Of a stretch of DNA of 22,560 nt, positions 12,707 to 21,499 are shown piece after piece. Below the pieces are notes generated by a model, which saw only the letters and a list, made by a program, of their open reading frames with translations, was not told the origin of the DNA and searched no databases. Both the position numbers and the translations under genes were made by a program. The stretch is from Bacteroidales bacterium UBA1309 (GTDB taxonomy: Bacteria; Bacteroidota; Bacteroidia; Bacteroidales; Dysgonomonadaceae), in the NCBI GenBank assembly GCA_002307185.1, contig DBTT01000052.1, positions 1 through 22,560 on the forward strand, given 5' to 3'. The first letter of the stretch is position 1, and each line of letters begins with the position of its first letter.

Positions 12707-15319
12707 CTATCGCAGATTTATTTCCATCCTTGCTCCCACATACGCAACTTTTCTTCCCGTTATACAACTACTAGTTCCAAAACCTTTATTCTCGTCCACC
12801 AAAACAATATTGAAAATGCGTTTCTTCAAACTTCCCGGAAAATCGCCCTTCTTTTTGCCGATTGTGAGCGATTGAGTTTTCTCATCCCAACTGAACGAAA
12901 TGGTTGAGTATTTACCTTTCTCGTAGTTGTAGTTATCGCCTTCGTCTTCATATAAATGAAATCGAGCATCAGCCCCTTTGTAAATGCGGATTTCGAGGGT
13001 GTCCGATTTTTCTCCGGCATATTGGATAATTTTACCCATGGGAATGATAGATCCGGCTTTAACGTACAAAGGAATCTTATTCAACGGAGCATCCGTCCTC
13101 ACCGTTTCTCCTCCTTGGAATCGTTTTCCAGTCCAGAAATCGAACCAATCTGCTGCTTTGGGTAAATAAACATCCCATTCAGTAACGTCGGGTTTGGTCA
13201 CGGGTGCCGTTAGGATTGATTTTCCAAACATATACTGAAACTGACGGTCAACGGCAGCCGTGTCTCCGTTGAAGTCCATCACCAGCGGGCGCATAAGGGT
13301 AGAGCCATTTTGGGTAACCTGCCATGCTTCGGAGTAGATGTAAGGCAGTAGCCGATAGCGAAGGTTGAGCATTTTACGCATGTTGTCTTCCACTTTTTCT
13401 CCGTATTTCCAAGGTTCTGTTTCGGTTTGGTAACCGTGCATACGGAAAATCGGGCTCATGGCTCCCCACTGATACCAACGTGTCAATAAATCGTGATAGT
13501 TTTCGTCGTTGTATTGCGAGCGTCCGGGACGGAAGAATCCGCCAATATCGGTAGTCCAGTAGGGCAAGCCGGTAATGCTGAAGTTCAATCCGGCGACAAT
13601 TTGATTTCTAAACGCGTCCCATGTTCCGCCAATGTCGCCCGACCAGTTGATGATGCCGTAGCGTTGCTGGCCTGGAAAAGCGGAACGGGTGAGTATGCAA
13701 ACGCGCTTGTCCCGGGATGTTGCACGTTGGCCTTCGTACACAGCTTGGCTAACCATGAGCGGATAGGTCAAACGGTAGAAGTCTCCAATACCAAGGTAAG
13801 TTTTTGTTCCTTTCAGGGCATCGTTCTCGGGTTCAACGGCATCCATCCACCACGAATCAACACCGTTGTCAAACATATTCACTTTCAATGTATTCCAGTA
13901 TTCACTTCGGGTTTCCGGGTTGAAATAGTCGAGCCACTTGGTTTCCGGAATAAAACGGTTCTTGGCCACATACGCTTTCCCTATCGTTGAGTTTTTGTCG
14001 GGATTCGACCAAATCGAGATGTTGAAATGAGCATTCAAATCGTGCAATTCTTTGATAAAACCGGAAGGATTCGGATAATTCTTTTCGTCGAACTGAGGCA
14101 CGCCCCAGCCCCTATCACCCCAGTATTGCCAGTCCTGCACAATCACGTCAAGCGGAAGGTTTCTTTTACGAAATTCCTTGACCGTCTCCACCAAACGAGC
14201 ACCAGATGTGTAACGTTCACGGCATTGCCAGAAGCCATACGCCCACTTGGGGAACATGGGTGCGTTGCCCGACAAATTACGGTAGGAGGAAATAACATTG
14301 TCAGCCGATGGGCCGTAAAACACCACATAGTCCAGTGCCTGAGCGACAGGCGAACGGAAGGTGGTGGAATTATCGCTCTTCCGCCACGAGAATTTGGGTG
14401 TATTATCCGATTTACAAAGGATTTGCACCTGGTGTTCCCCCGCTTTCAGCTTCACCAATGTTCCGGCAGTAGGCGGAAGCCACATGTTGCTTTGATCGAT
14501 ACAAGCTTTGCCATCTATGGCCACGAAATGACGGTTGCCCATGTCGCCCAAATCCAGAAAAACAGAATATTCGCCATCTTCAGGAGCGATGAATTTGCCC
14601 AGATAAAGCGATTGGTCTTGCGATACTTTTTGTGTGCCGGAAGTGGTGGTTACCTCGGCCGTTTGGTTGGTTGCGGTGGTTGGTTGTTGTTGCTTTTCAA
14701 GTGAAATAAAATTATCAGTCGGGTTAAAATCAGTAAGTCCGTACTGATGCCACATCAAACCGTAGCCTTTGCTTGAATAAATAAACGGAATGGCGATCTG
14801 GGTATTCACCTGTGTCAATCGGCGGGCTACGTTCTTGAGGTTGTATTGCCCGTCCTGAAACTGCCCCAAGCCGAAAATATACTCATCTGCAGGCGATTCA
14901 AAACCTTGCTCAACTGCAAAACAAGGTTCGCCCTGAATAGAACCGGCAGTGAGCTTCCGGGTACCTATCTTTTCACTTAGGAAAACCTTACCGGCATTGT
15001 CAGCATACGATAACTTACCGGTTTGTTTATCGAGCGATACGGTGATTCTGGAGACTTTGATTTCGAGTGCTGAGGGTGAATCGGCTACCTTAAATGCAGG
15101 AGTTTTTGCCCCCGAAGTAAACACAAGTTCCGGAAGATTTCCTTCCGTGGTTTTGTAGAATTTTATTCGAACCGCATTGTCGGCTAAAGGAGAAATGGTA
15201 AGTGTTCCGTTGGACAAGGCAATATTCACCCTATCGGATAATTCTTTGAAATTTTCAACAACCTGCCCCTGGCAAAGAAGGGGGAAAAGGCAAACTATAA
15301 ATGCATATTTTAATTTCAT
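12707..15319 (-). CDS. GH31 family glycoside hydrolase with PA14 insert (alpha-xylosidase-like)
   Basis: 870 residues with signal peptide (MKLKYAFIVCLFPLLCQGQ). N-terminal GH31 beta-sandwich to about 215, a PA14-like insert at about 235-335 (LYLGKFIAPEDGEYSVFLDL ... VKLKAGEHQVQILCKS), a catalytic barrel from about 350, and C-terminal sheet domains. The nucleophile is D493 in WWMDAVEPE and the predicted acid/base is D562 in NWSGDIGG. QDWQYWG is at 395-401. A PA14 domain at this place in GH31 is known from alpha-xylosidases acting on xyloglucan oligosaccharides, so that activity is favoured; alpha-glucosidase or transglycosylase activity is not excluded. The protein is periplasmic, as no lipobox is seen. 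It is the last gene of the minus-strand carbohydrate cluster. Confidence 0.93.
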   Translation of the reverse strand: MKLKYAFIVCLFPLLCQGQVVENFKELSDRVNIALSNGTLTISPLADNAVRIKFYKTTEGNLPELVFTSGAKTPAFKVADSPSALEIKVSRITVSLDKQTGKLSYADNAGKVFLSEKIGTRKLTAGSIQGEPCFAVEQGFESPADEYIFGLGQFQDGQYNLKNVARRLTQVNTQIAIPFIYSSKGYGLMWHQYGLTDFNPTDNFISLEKQQQPTTATNQTAEVTTTSGTQKVSQDQSLYLGKFIAPEDGEYSVFLDLGDMGNRHFVAIDGKACIDQSNMWLPPTAGTLVKLKAGEHQVQILCKSDNTPKFSWRKSDNSTTFRSPVAQALDYVVFYGPSADNVISSYRNLSGNAPMFPKWAYGFWQCRERYTSGARLVETVKEFRKRNLPLDVIVQDWQYWGDRGWGVPQFDEKNYPNPSGFIKELHDLNAHFNISIWSNPDKNSTIGKAYVAKNRFIPETKWLDYFNPETRSEYWNTLKVNMFDNGVDSWWMDAVEPENDALKGTKTYLGIGDFYRLTYPLMVSQAVYEGQRATSRDKRVCILTRSAFPGQQRYGIINWSGDIGGTWDAFRNQIVAGLNFSITGLPYWTTDIGGFFRPGRSQYNDENYHDLLTRWYQWGAMSPIFRMHGYQTETEPWKYGEKVEDNMRKMLNLRYRLLPYIYSEAWQVTQNGSTLMRPLVMDFNGDTAAVDRQFQYMFGKSILTAPVTKPDVTEWDVYLPKAADWFDFWTGKRFQGGETVRTDAPLNKIPLYVKAGSIIPMGKIIQYAGEKSDTLEIRIYKGADARFHLYEDEGDNYNYEKGKYSTISFSWDEKTQSLTIGKKKGDFPGSLKKRIFNIVLVDENKGFGTSSCITGRKVAYVGARMEINLR

Positions 15320-15427
15320 AATTTATTAATTTCAAGACACAATACAATACGTCAAAAACACAGTCCTGCCAGGTGCCATTGGATCAGTCTTCCCAATTTT
15401 GATGTTGCCTAGAAGATCTCCGGCACA

Positions 15428-16564
15428 TCAATCCCTCGATTCAATAAATGTAAACCGCTTTTTCAAGCGCAAGAATGGCATCTCGAAAAACCGATACGAA
15501 ACCATCGCGATCGAAACAGTCAAGCCAAACGCGACCACCGCTCCGACACTGTTCCTCCATTCATACACATGCAACGCTTGGCAAAGCATCGCAAGCTCTT
15601 CCTTGAACAGCACGAATACAAGAAAAAACATCAATGCGTGAAAAACATAAAGCCCATAAGATATGCGGCCCAAATATACAACTGCCTTTGGCAAATATTT
15701 TGCAGAAACACCCAGCAAACTTAAAAAAAGCAGCACCACCCCTAGCAAGACGAGCAACCATCCGGTGACAGCCTCAAACGGAGTTGACAAATGTGGCGCA
15801 TCGGCATGGATGCCACATTTCATGGACGCAATCAACCAACACCCCAATGCTGCAAAAGCCATCAGGAAACGGACTGCCAAGGGCCATTTGGGCTGCCAAC
15901 CCTTCAGGTAAAGTGAAAGTAAGATCCCTGCCGAGAAAAACTGAAATTGGACGAAGCTATTTGTCCACTCGCTGCTAAAACCCGGAGTAGGATGCCGGGC
16001 ATAATTTAAAATAAAAACATAGGCGAGGACAATGAACAGGAAAGCAACAACTTTCATTATACGGCGGCCTCCGTAAGCTGCAATCAGTGGTATAAGAATA
16101 TAAAACTGCTCCTCCACCGATATACTCCAAAGAGGATTGACCGGATATGAGTGAATCCACTGGTTTATACAAATATACCAGTTTCCTGCAAACAAGGAGA
16201 AAGCAGCCCATGCTGTTTTCGGGATATGGCCAAAAACAGGGAAAAAATAAGCCAACAAAACAAGACCGAAAAAAACAGTAAAATAAAGTGGCCATATACG
16301 CAGCATGCGCCTGATATAAAAAGATTTTGGATGGACTCTTCCTGTTAGTTCCTTTTCCCGGGTCAATAATTCCGTTATCAAAAAAGCACTTAACAAGAAA
16401 AACACAGGCACACCGAACACGCCAACTAAGCTAATATGAAAGCCCCAGAAATACATGGTTGGATCAATCGGCGCAAGATCCATCCTGTGAGTTAGAAAAA
16501 CTGATAAAAAAGCGACCAGCCGCAATACATCTAATTCTGGCCTATAATATCGTTGATTTGTCAT
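15428..16564 (-). CDS. Acyltransferase family 3 membrane protein (OafA/YrhL-like)
   Basis: 378 residues with about ten transmembrane segments. The family signature is present at the N-terminus: PELDVLRLVAFLSVFLTH gives R15-x10-H26. Further hallmarks are GVFGVPVFFLLSAFLITEL, SFYIRRMLRIWPLYF and NPLWSISVEEQFYILIPLI, then GRISYGLYVFHAL near the end. Family members move acyl groups from the cytoplasm onto sugars of exported glycans. It lies between two glycan-degrading genes on the same strand, 108 bp ahead of the PA14-containing GH31 and 236 bp after the fucosidase, so a link to the same glycan is possible but unproven. Confidence 0.93.
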   Translation of the reverse strand: MTNQRYYRPELDVLRLVAFLSVFLTHRMDLAPIDPTMYFWGFHISLVGVFGVPVFFLLSAFLITELLTREKELTGRVHPKSFYIRRMLRIWPLYFTVFFGLVLLAYFFPVFGHIPKTAWAAFSLFAGNWYICINQWIHSYPVNPLWSISVEEQFYILIPLIAAYGGRRIMKVVAFLFIVLAYVFILNYARHPTPGFSSEWTNSFVQFQFFSAGILLSLYLKGWQPKWPLAVRFLMAFAALGCWLIASMKCGIHADAPHLSTPFEAVTGWLLVLLGVVLLFLSLLGVSAKYLPKAVVYLGRISYGLYVFHALMFFLVFVLFKEELAMLCQALHVYEWRNSVGAVVAFGLTVSIAMVSYRFFEMPFLRLKKRFTFIESRD

Positions 16565-16800
16565 TGCATTGAAAAGATAAATGATAAACTCATATTCTTG
16601 CTTTCATTTGCACCTTGATGATAGTCATGTTATTCAACCACCACCTTGCTGTTGCTGAAAACGAGGCAAGGAAGCCTCCAATTGCTTCAAGAGCTTCAAG
16701 TCTGATGCGGGTTGTTTTTGGGGGAGCAAACAGAGCCCGCTTAACAGACTGATTTAAAAATACTTTAACTTTAGGTGCAAGCTTGAATTTGTTTCCAGCT
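16565..16800 (-). other. Intergenic gap holding a glycosidase C-terminal remnant
   Basis: Between the fucosidase stop and the acyltransferase start. The only signal is the remnant at 16630-16745, listed separately. A longer frame that begins inside the fucosidase gene (16913) is an out-of-phase shadow in its upstream half. Confidence 0.4.
16630..16745 (-). pseudogene. C-terminal remnant resembling an F5/8 type C (CBM32-like) domain
   Basis: Minus-strand reading gives RALFAPPKTTRIRLEALEAI followed by GGFLASFS. A one-base shift then restores SNSKVVVE before TAA at 16630-16632. The segment R-x-I/V-R-L-E-A-L, then G-G-x-x-A-S, then a final hydrophobic strand is the usual last strand pair of F5/8 type C carbohydrate-binding domains at the end of secreted glycosidases. 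No start or catalytic part is present. It is probably what remains of a gene that stood between the fucosidase and the acyltransferase. Confidence 0.45.
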
Positions 16801-18582
16801 TTACTGGCATTCAACTTTGAATACAACTGATGTGGCAAAAGGCATTTCCTGGGGGCAAGTGATGGCAAGGCCGTCAGCCTCCTGCTTCCATTCCAGTTTG
16901 CCATTGTATCCAAGCAGCTTTACCGACTTTATGCTTTTGTCCATGTACTTTGCATCTACACCCAGCGATTTGATCCTGACCGTTGCACCTGGCACGGGTA
17001 CGTTCATGCAAAATGCGTACAGAGCACCATTTTTGCCTACGGTGAAACGTATGTCCTGCGCATCAAACTTGAATTCAGCTTGTTTGCGATTCAATGCACC
17101 GCCGGGCAACTGTTTCAGCTTTCCATTGACGATCTCTCCCTCGCCCGGAATTTTCCATGCGTGACTTCCATAAACGGCTTCGCCATTGCGGCGCATCCAC
17201 ACGCCCACTTGCTTGAGCATCTTAACGCTTCCTTCATCCAGCGAGCCATCGGGTAGAATGGCAATGGATATGGCGGCATTACCATCGCGTGCGATGGCTT
17301 CGATGATGTAATGGATCATCATTCCTGAATCGTAAGTGAAATTGGGTGCATAAAACCAGTCGCCCACGGGAGCCTCACCGATCCACGGCTGGTCGGTTTT
17401 TATGTCCGATGGAAGCCCATGCTCTTCGGTGTTGACAGTCCCGTTTGTTTTTCTGCGGAATTTCACGATGCTAAAAGTGTTCACTTCACCACGCTTCTTG
17501 AGGGTCCGGTTGTAATAATCGGCCATGACAGTCTGCATAGCGTTTGCCTTGAACCCTGTGCCGGTACCATTACCGGTGAATGGGCCCTGAACTGTCCCAT
17601 CAGTATAGATGAAGTCCGGATCGTAATGCTCCACCACATCCATCATGCGCAAAGCCCATTGGGTGGCGTACCATTTTGCGTAATCGAGATGATTGGCAAA
17701 AATGCCAGCCGGCGGCGGCGACCAACCCGATGCAGCAGCTTTTGACACACCTTTGTATTCTCGCAAATCAATGCCGTAAAGCAAACGAGGATCGTAGCCT
17801 TCCCACCACTTCCCTTTTCCATCGGCAAGGGTCAGGTTGCCATCATAAGGCACACCTTTTTTAGCCCCTTCTTTATCGCTGCCAAACGCAGTTTGCCACC
17901 ACCACCAAGTGTATTCATGATGGAATGTCACCCCGAAGTGCATCCCGTTGGCACGACAGGCCTTTGCCCATTCACCTATCAAGTCGCGTTTTGGACCGAT
18001 GTTTACGGAATTCCATGGTTGATACTTAGAATTCCACAAATCGTAGTTGTCGTGGTGCACCCCTTGTATCATCAAGAAACGGGCGCCTGCTTCCTGGTAA
18101 AGCTTTGTGAGTGCCGCCGGATTGAGTTTCGTTGGATTCCAATCGCGAAGTACATCTTTGTATCCAACTTCGGACGGATGGCCATACCTTTTGAGATGAT
18201 TTTCATAAGCTCTATAGCCTGGCTTATATAGGTTACGGGCATACCAGTCACCACTTTCTCCGGCCGATTGCGGGCCGAAATGCACCCAGATGCCAAATTT
18301 TGCTTCGCGCAGCCACGAAGGCTCACCGGGATAATTCTTTTCGATGGATTCCCAAGTGGGTTCGAATGGCCCCGATGCAATCGGAATGTCTAACTTCACT
18401 TCCGGAAAAGTTTTCGAGTCACCCATGTTTACACTATCAAGTGGTTGTTTTGCCGGAATGGAAGGGAATGGCGGCAGCAAATAACTACCGGTTGACGATT
18501 TCGTTGACGATTTCTTGTTTTGGGCATTCAAGCCAAGAATCGTAATCGAAATAATAAAGAAAATTCCTACGATTTTTTTCAT
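16801..18582 (-). CDS. GH29 alpha-L-fucosidase, secreted
   Basis: 593 residues with signal peptide (to about LNAQ, residue 21). GH29 barrel landmarks: WLREAKFGIWVHFGPQS (90-106), GARFLMIQGVHHDNYDLWNS (166-185), MHFGVTFHHEYTW (214-226), and the predicted nucleophile D328 in DPDFIYTDGT. A C-terminal beta-sandwich starts at about 475. The enzyme removes alpha-linked L-fucose from oligosaccharides by a retaining mechanism in the periplasm. The acid/base residue is poorly conserved in GH29 and was not assigned. It begins 28 bp after the stop of the upstream GH31 gene and is likely co-transcribed with it. Xyloglucan or host-type fucosylated glycans are candidate substrates. Confidence 0.93.
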   Translation of the reverse strand: MKKIVGIFFIISITILGLNAQNKKSSTKSSTGSYLLPPFPSIPAKQPLDSVNMGDSKTFPEVKLDIPIASGPFEPTWESIEKNYPGEPSWLREAKFGIWVHFGPQSAGESGDWYARNLYKPGYRAYENHLKRYGHPSEVGYKDVLRDWNPTKLNPAALTKLYQEAGARFLMIQGVHHDNYDLWNSKYQPWNSVNIGPKRDLIGEWAKACRANGMHFGVTFHHEYTWWWWQTAFGSDKEGAKKGVPYDGNLTLADGKGKWWEGYDPRLLYGIDLREYKGVSKAAASGWSPPPAGIFANHLDYAKWYATQWALRMMDVVEHYDPDFIYTDGTVQGPFTGNGTGTGFKANAMQTVMADYYNRTLKKRGEVNTFSIVKFRRKTNGTVNTEEHGLPSDIKTDQPWIGEAPVGDWFYAPNFTYDSGMMIHYIIEAIARDGNAAISIAILPDGSLDEGSVKMLKQVGVWMRRNGEAVYGSHAWKIPGEGEIVNGKLKQLPGGALNRKQAEFKFDAQDIRFTVGKNGALYAFCMNVPVPGATVRIKSLGVDAKYMDKSIKSVKLLGYNGKLEWKQEADGLAITCPQEMPFATSVVFKVECQ

Positions 18583-18610
18583 TGTTTATTATCAATTAAT
18601 TATATAATTT

Positions 18611-21055
18611 TTACAATTTAACTTTCATTGTTTTACCTGTATAAGTTACAGTTTTATGCATGTTTTTTCCACTACCAACGACAGCGATGCTGAATTTCCG
18701 TTCGGTAAGCATTCCGGGGAACAAACCTTTGCGGGTACCGATCGTAAGAATTTTGTCCTTGTTGTTCCATTTGAATGAGATCGTGGAATATGCCCCTTTT
18801 TCGTAATTGTAATTGTCGTTTTCATCTTCGTACAATGTAAATTCGCCATCCGCACCGGGGTAAACACGGATCTCCAGGTTATCCCACTTCTTTTCGGTGG
18901 CATAGTGCACTTGGGGGCCAAACGGAATGATGCTTCCCGATTTAATGTACAAGGGAATCTCGTCGATAGAGGTTGATTTGGTTATTTCCTGGCCACCATT
19001 TATTTTCTCGTTTGTCCAGAAATCATACCAAGCCGTGCCTTCCGGCAAATATACCTTTGTCGATTTAGCCTGAGCAAAAGTCACAGCTTGGATTTTAGTG
19101 TCGTTGGCGGTTTCTTTTTTATCCCAACCCGTTTCCTCGTTTGACTTCACAATAGTTTCCGGAGTGTATTGGGCATTAACAATTGGAGCCACAAGTATGG
19201 ATTTACCAAACATGTATTCGTTGTTCATATCAACAACTTTCTTGTCTTCAAAGTCCATCACCAAAGCGCGCATCATCGTGGATTGCTTGTTGGTGACGTC
19301 CCACGCAGCAGAGTAGATGTACGGCAACAGGGAATAACGCAAATGAATAGTTTTTGCTATCGCATCGTAGATTGTTTCGCCTTTTTTTCCAAAGTTATAT
19401 ATTTCCCGAGGAATGTCTGTCCCGTGCGAACGCATCATGGGTGTAAATGCCCCGAACTGAAGCCAACGGACATATAATTCCTGGAACGATGGATTTTTAT
19501 TTCCTTCACCCCAGCCCCTTTTATAAGCACTTGCAAAGAAACCACCTATATCGGTATTCCAGTAAGGAATTGCGCTCATCGAAAAGTTGAGACCGGCCGG
19601 CACCTGATTGCGCAACGATTGCCAGGAAGAATTCACATCACCCGACCATGTATTGGCCCCGAAGCGTTGTTGTCCGGCAAAAGCGGAACGGGTAAGGATA
19701 AACACACGCTTATCGGAACTTGTGGCACGTTGGTGTTCGTACACCCCGCCTACCGCCATTAGCGGAAAAGCATTACGCACCTTGCGGAATGATCCCAGAT
19801 AGGTTTTCAAATTAAAATCGGATGGTTTGAAATCCAGGTGATCCGGTTCCGTTGAATCCATCCACCAACCGTCTATTCCCAACGAGAAAAGCCCTTTGTC
19901 CAGGTATTTCCAGTAAATATCGCGAGCTTCGGGATTATACGCGTCATAAGGTTCCACACCTGAGGGATATTCCTTGTTTGGAGGCCAGCTATCCAATCCC
20001 GATTGCGGCCATGTGCCGAAGTTCAAAAGCATACCCTTGGGTTGCATTTCTCGAAATTGTTTGGTTTGCGGCCCAAATGAAGACCAGATGGAAATAATCA
20101 GGTGTGCGTTTTGGTTGTGAATATCCTCCACCATTTTCTTTGGGTTCGGAAATTCCGGGTTAAGAAATTCCATGGCATTCCACAAATAATTGTTGCCCCA
20201 ATATTGCCAATCCTGAATGATGCCATCGAGCGGCACACCCAGTTCACGATACTTATTCACGACGCCCACCAGTTCGTTTTGGCTCTTGTAGCGTTCCTTG
20301 CTTTGCCAGTAGCCAAATGTCCACAAAGGAAACATGGGAGCCTGTCCGGTAAGTTCCCTCATGCAGGCGATGGAGCCATCTATATTCCCACCCAGCATGA
20401 AGTAATAATCAATGCAGTCGCCCACATCCGATTTGAAAGAGGTGCTTTCGGGCTTGTCTTCAAAAACCGTTGGCGAATAATTATCCCAGAACAATCCGTA
20501 GCCTTTTGTCGATACAAGGAACGGCACGTAATCGTCGGTATTTCCCTGCACCATATTCAGTTTGGTGTTGCGCAAAGATAATTTACCACGCTGCTGCTGT
20601 CCCAAGCCGTAAATGGCTTCGTCTTTATCAAGGGAAAACGACTGGCTCACGGTGTAGGTTTTTGATCCTGCATCGTTAAAATCGGTGAAGGTAGCACCGG
20701 CTTCTTTCTCACTCAACAATGGCGTTCCGGCCACGGTAGAATATGCTATTTTACCTGATTTTATATTTACTTCCACTTTCAATCTACCGCTTTTCAAAGA
20801 AACCACATCGCCTTGTTGATTGACTGTAAACTTAGTAGCCTGCGGCTTTTTTATCACCGACAAACTTTCTTTGCTAAAGGTTTTACCTGCGGGAGATTTC
20901 AAAACTCTCACGGTGGATGGTCCATAGAACTGGACTTCAACATCCATAGAATTGATTTGAGCCTTTATACCCAAATCGTTTTTTTGATACGATTGTGCCT
21001 GAATGCCGAAGGCCAGGACCAACAACAACGACAGCATTAAATTGTTTTTTTTCAT
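18611..21055 (-). CDS. GH31 family glycoside hydrolase (alpha-glucosidase/alpha-xylosidase type), secreted
   Basis: 814 residues with signal peptide (MKKNNLMLSLLLVLAFGIQAQ). N-terminal sandwich, then barrel from about 240 (MFPLWTFGYWQSKERYKS). QDWQYWG is at 281-287. The nucleophile is D400 in WWMDSTEPD and the predicted acid/base is D473 in TWSGDVNSSW. There is no PA14 insert; instead the sandwich runs directly into the barrel, and an extra stretch (about 627-665) lies in the proximal C-terminal domain. This family covers alpha-glucosidases, alpha-xylosidases and sulfoquinovosidases; the exact substrate is open. It shares overall sequence pattern with the other GH31 in the window, so one may be a diverged duplicate. 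It starts 12 bp after the gutted GH27-like gene. Confidence 0.93.
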   Translation of the reverse strand: MKKNNLMLSLLLVLAFGIQAQSYQKNDLGIKAQINSMDVEVQFYGPSTVRVLKSPAGKTFSKESLSVIKKPQATKFTVNQQGDVVSLKSGRLKVEVNIKSGKIAYSTVAGTPLLSEKEAGATFTDFNDAGSKTYTVSQSFSLDKDEAIYGLGQQQRGKLSLRNTKLNMVQGNTDDYVPFLVSTKGYGLFWDNYSPTVFEDKPESTSFKSDVGDCIDYYFMLGGNIDGSIACMRELTGQAPMFPLWTFGYWQSKERYKSQNELVGVVNKYRELGVPLDGIIQDWQYWGNNYLWNAMEFLNPEFPNPKKMVEDIHNQNAHLIISIWSSFGPQTKQFREMQPKGMLLNFGTWPQSGLDSWPPNKEYPSGVEPYDAYNPEARDIYWKYLDKGLFSLGIDGWWMDSTEPDHLDFKPSDFNLKTYLGSFRKVRNAFPLMAVGGVYEHQRATSSDKRVFILTRSAFAGQQRFGANTWSGDVNSSWQSLRNQVPAGLNFSMSAIPYWNTDIGGFFASAYKRGWGEGNKNPSFQELYVRWLQFGAFTPMMRSHGTDIPREIYNFGKKGETIYDAIAKTIHLRYSLLPYIYSAAWDVTNKQSTMMRALVMDFEDKKVVDMNNEYMFGKSILVAPIVNAQYTPETIVKSNEETGWDKKETANDTKIQAVTFAQAKSTKVYLPEGTAWYDFWTNEKINGGQEITKSTSIDEIPLYIKSGSIIPFGPQVHYATEKKWDNLEIRVYPGADGEFTLYEDENDNYNYEKGAYSTISFKWNNKDKILTIGTRKGLFPGMLTERKFSIAVVGSGKNMHKTVTYTGKTMKVKL

Positions 21056-21067
21056 CTTTATATATAT

Positions 21068-21430
21068 TTATTTTGTTGGTGTGAAACGATAGAGTTCTGC
21101 CTTGCGCTGCGGCAATTCCCGGCTGAAGTTCCCGTTGAAAGTTCCCAAATATTTCTGGCCCCACAAGTCGCGCACTTTAACTTTGCCTTTTATACCAATT
21201 GCTTCGAAATTTACTTTTACCTGAGCTGTTTCAGGAAAATACACTCCACCTTTGCTAACAAGGCCGCCAAGAACAACCGAATCTTTGTCCTGGGAACTAC
21301 CCCACTACTGTGAAGGTGTTAATGGTGGAGTTGTCGCCCAGACGTGATAGTTTTTTTCTGTCTGTGTGAAAACAGTGGAAAGACTGATAACACAACATAC
21401 AAGAACTAACAATAGTCGTTTTAGCTTCAT
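21068..21430 (-). pseudogene. Gutted GH27-like (alpha-galactosidase) gene: signal peptide and C-terminus only
   Basis: From ATG 21430 the frame gives a signal peptide (MKLKRLLLVLVCCVISLSTV...), then EKNYHVWATTPPL, which fits the GH27 entry segment ahead of the lost GWNSW motif. An in-frame TAG at codon 42 follows. The same frame continues with SVVLGGLVSKGG, TAQVKVNFEAIGIKGKVKV, RDLWGQKYLGTFNGNFSREL and ends YRFTPTK, the typical C-terminal beta-sandwich of GH27. The roughly 300-residue catalytic barrel is missing. It therefore appears to be an internal deletion that left both ends plus a stop, and no enzyme can be made. The frame runs to 12 bp before the GH31 start. Confidence 0.65.
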
Positions 21431-21452
21431 ATTTATTTCAATTTATGGCAAA

Positions 21453-21460
21453 CAAATATA
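21453..21460 (-). promoter_or_regulatory. Candidate -7 element for the GH31-GH29 unit
   Basis: TATATTTG read on the minus strand is an exact TAnnTTTG match, 23 bases before the old GH27-like ATG. It would now drive the dead gene's short leader and the GH31 and GH29 genes behind it. No clear -33 box was found. Confidence 0.35.
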
Positions 21461-21499
21461 TTTAACCATTAAATCAGCCCAGTTTTATCGCATCCCTTT

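Noticed and set aside
14027..14704. 225-codon plus-strand frame
   Set aside because: Antisense to the GH31 catalytic domain, with no family resemblance; similar antisense frames occur at 13493, 17419 and 20102.
16590..16913. 107-codon minus-strand frame over the fucosidase end
   Set aside because: The upstream half is an out-of-phase reading of the GH29 gene. Only its downstream part has a plausible origin and is reported as a remnant.
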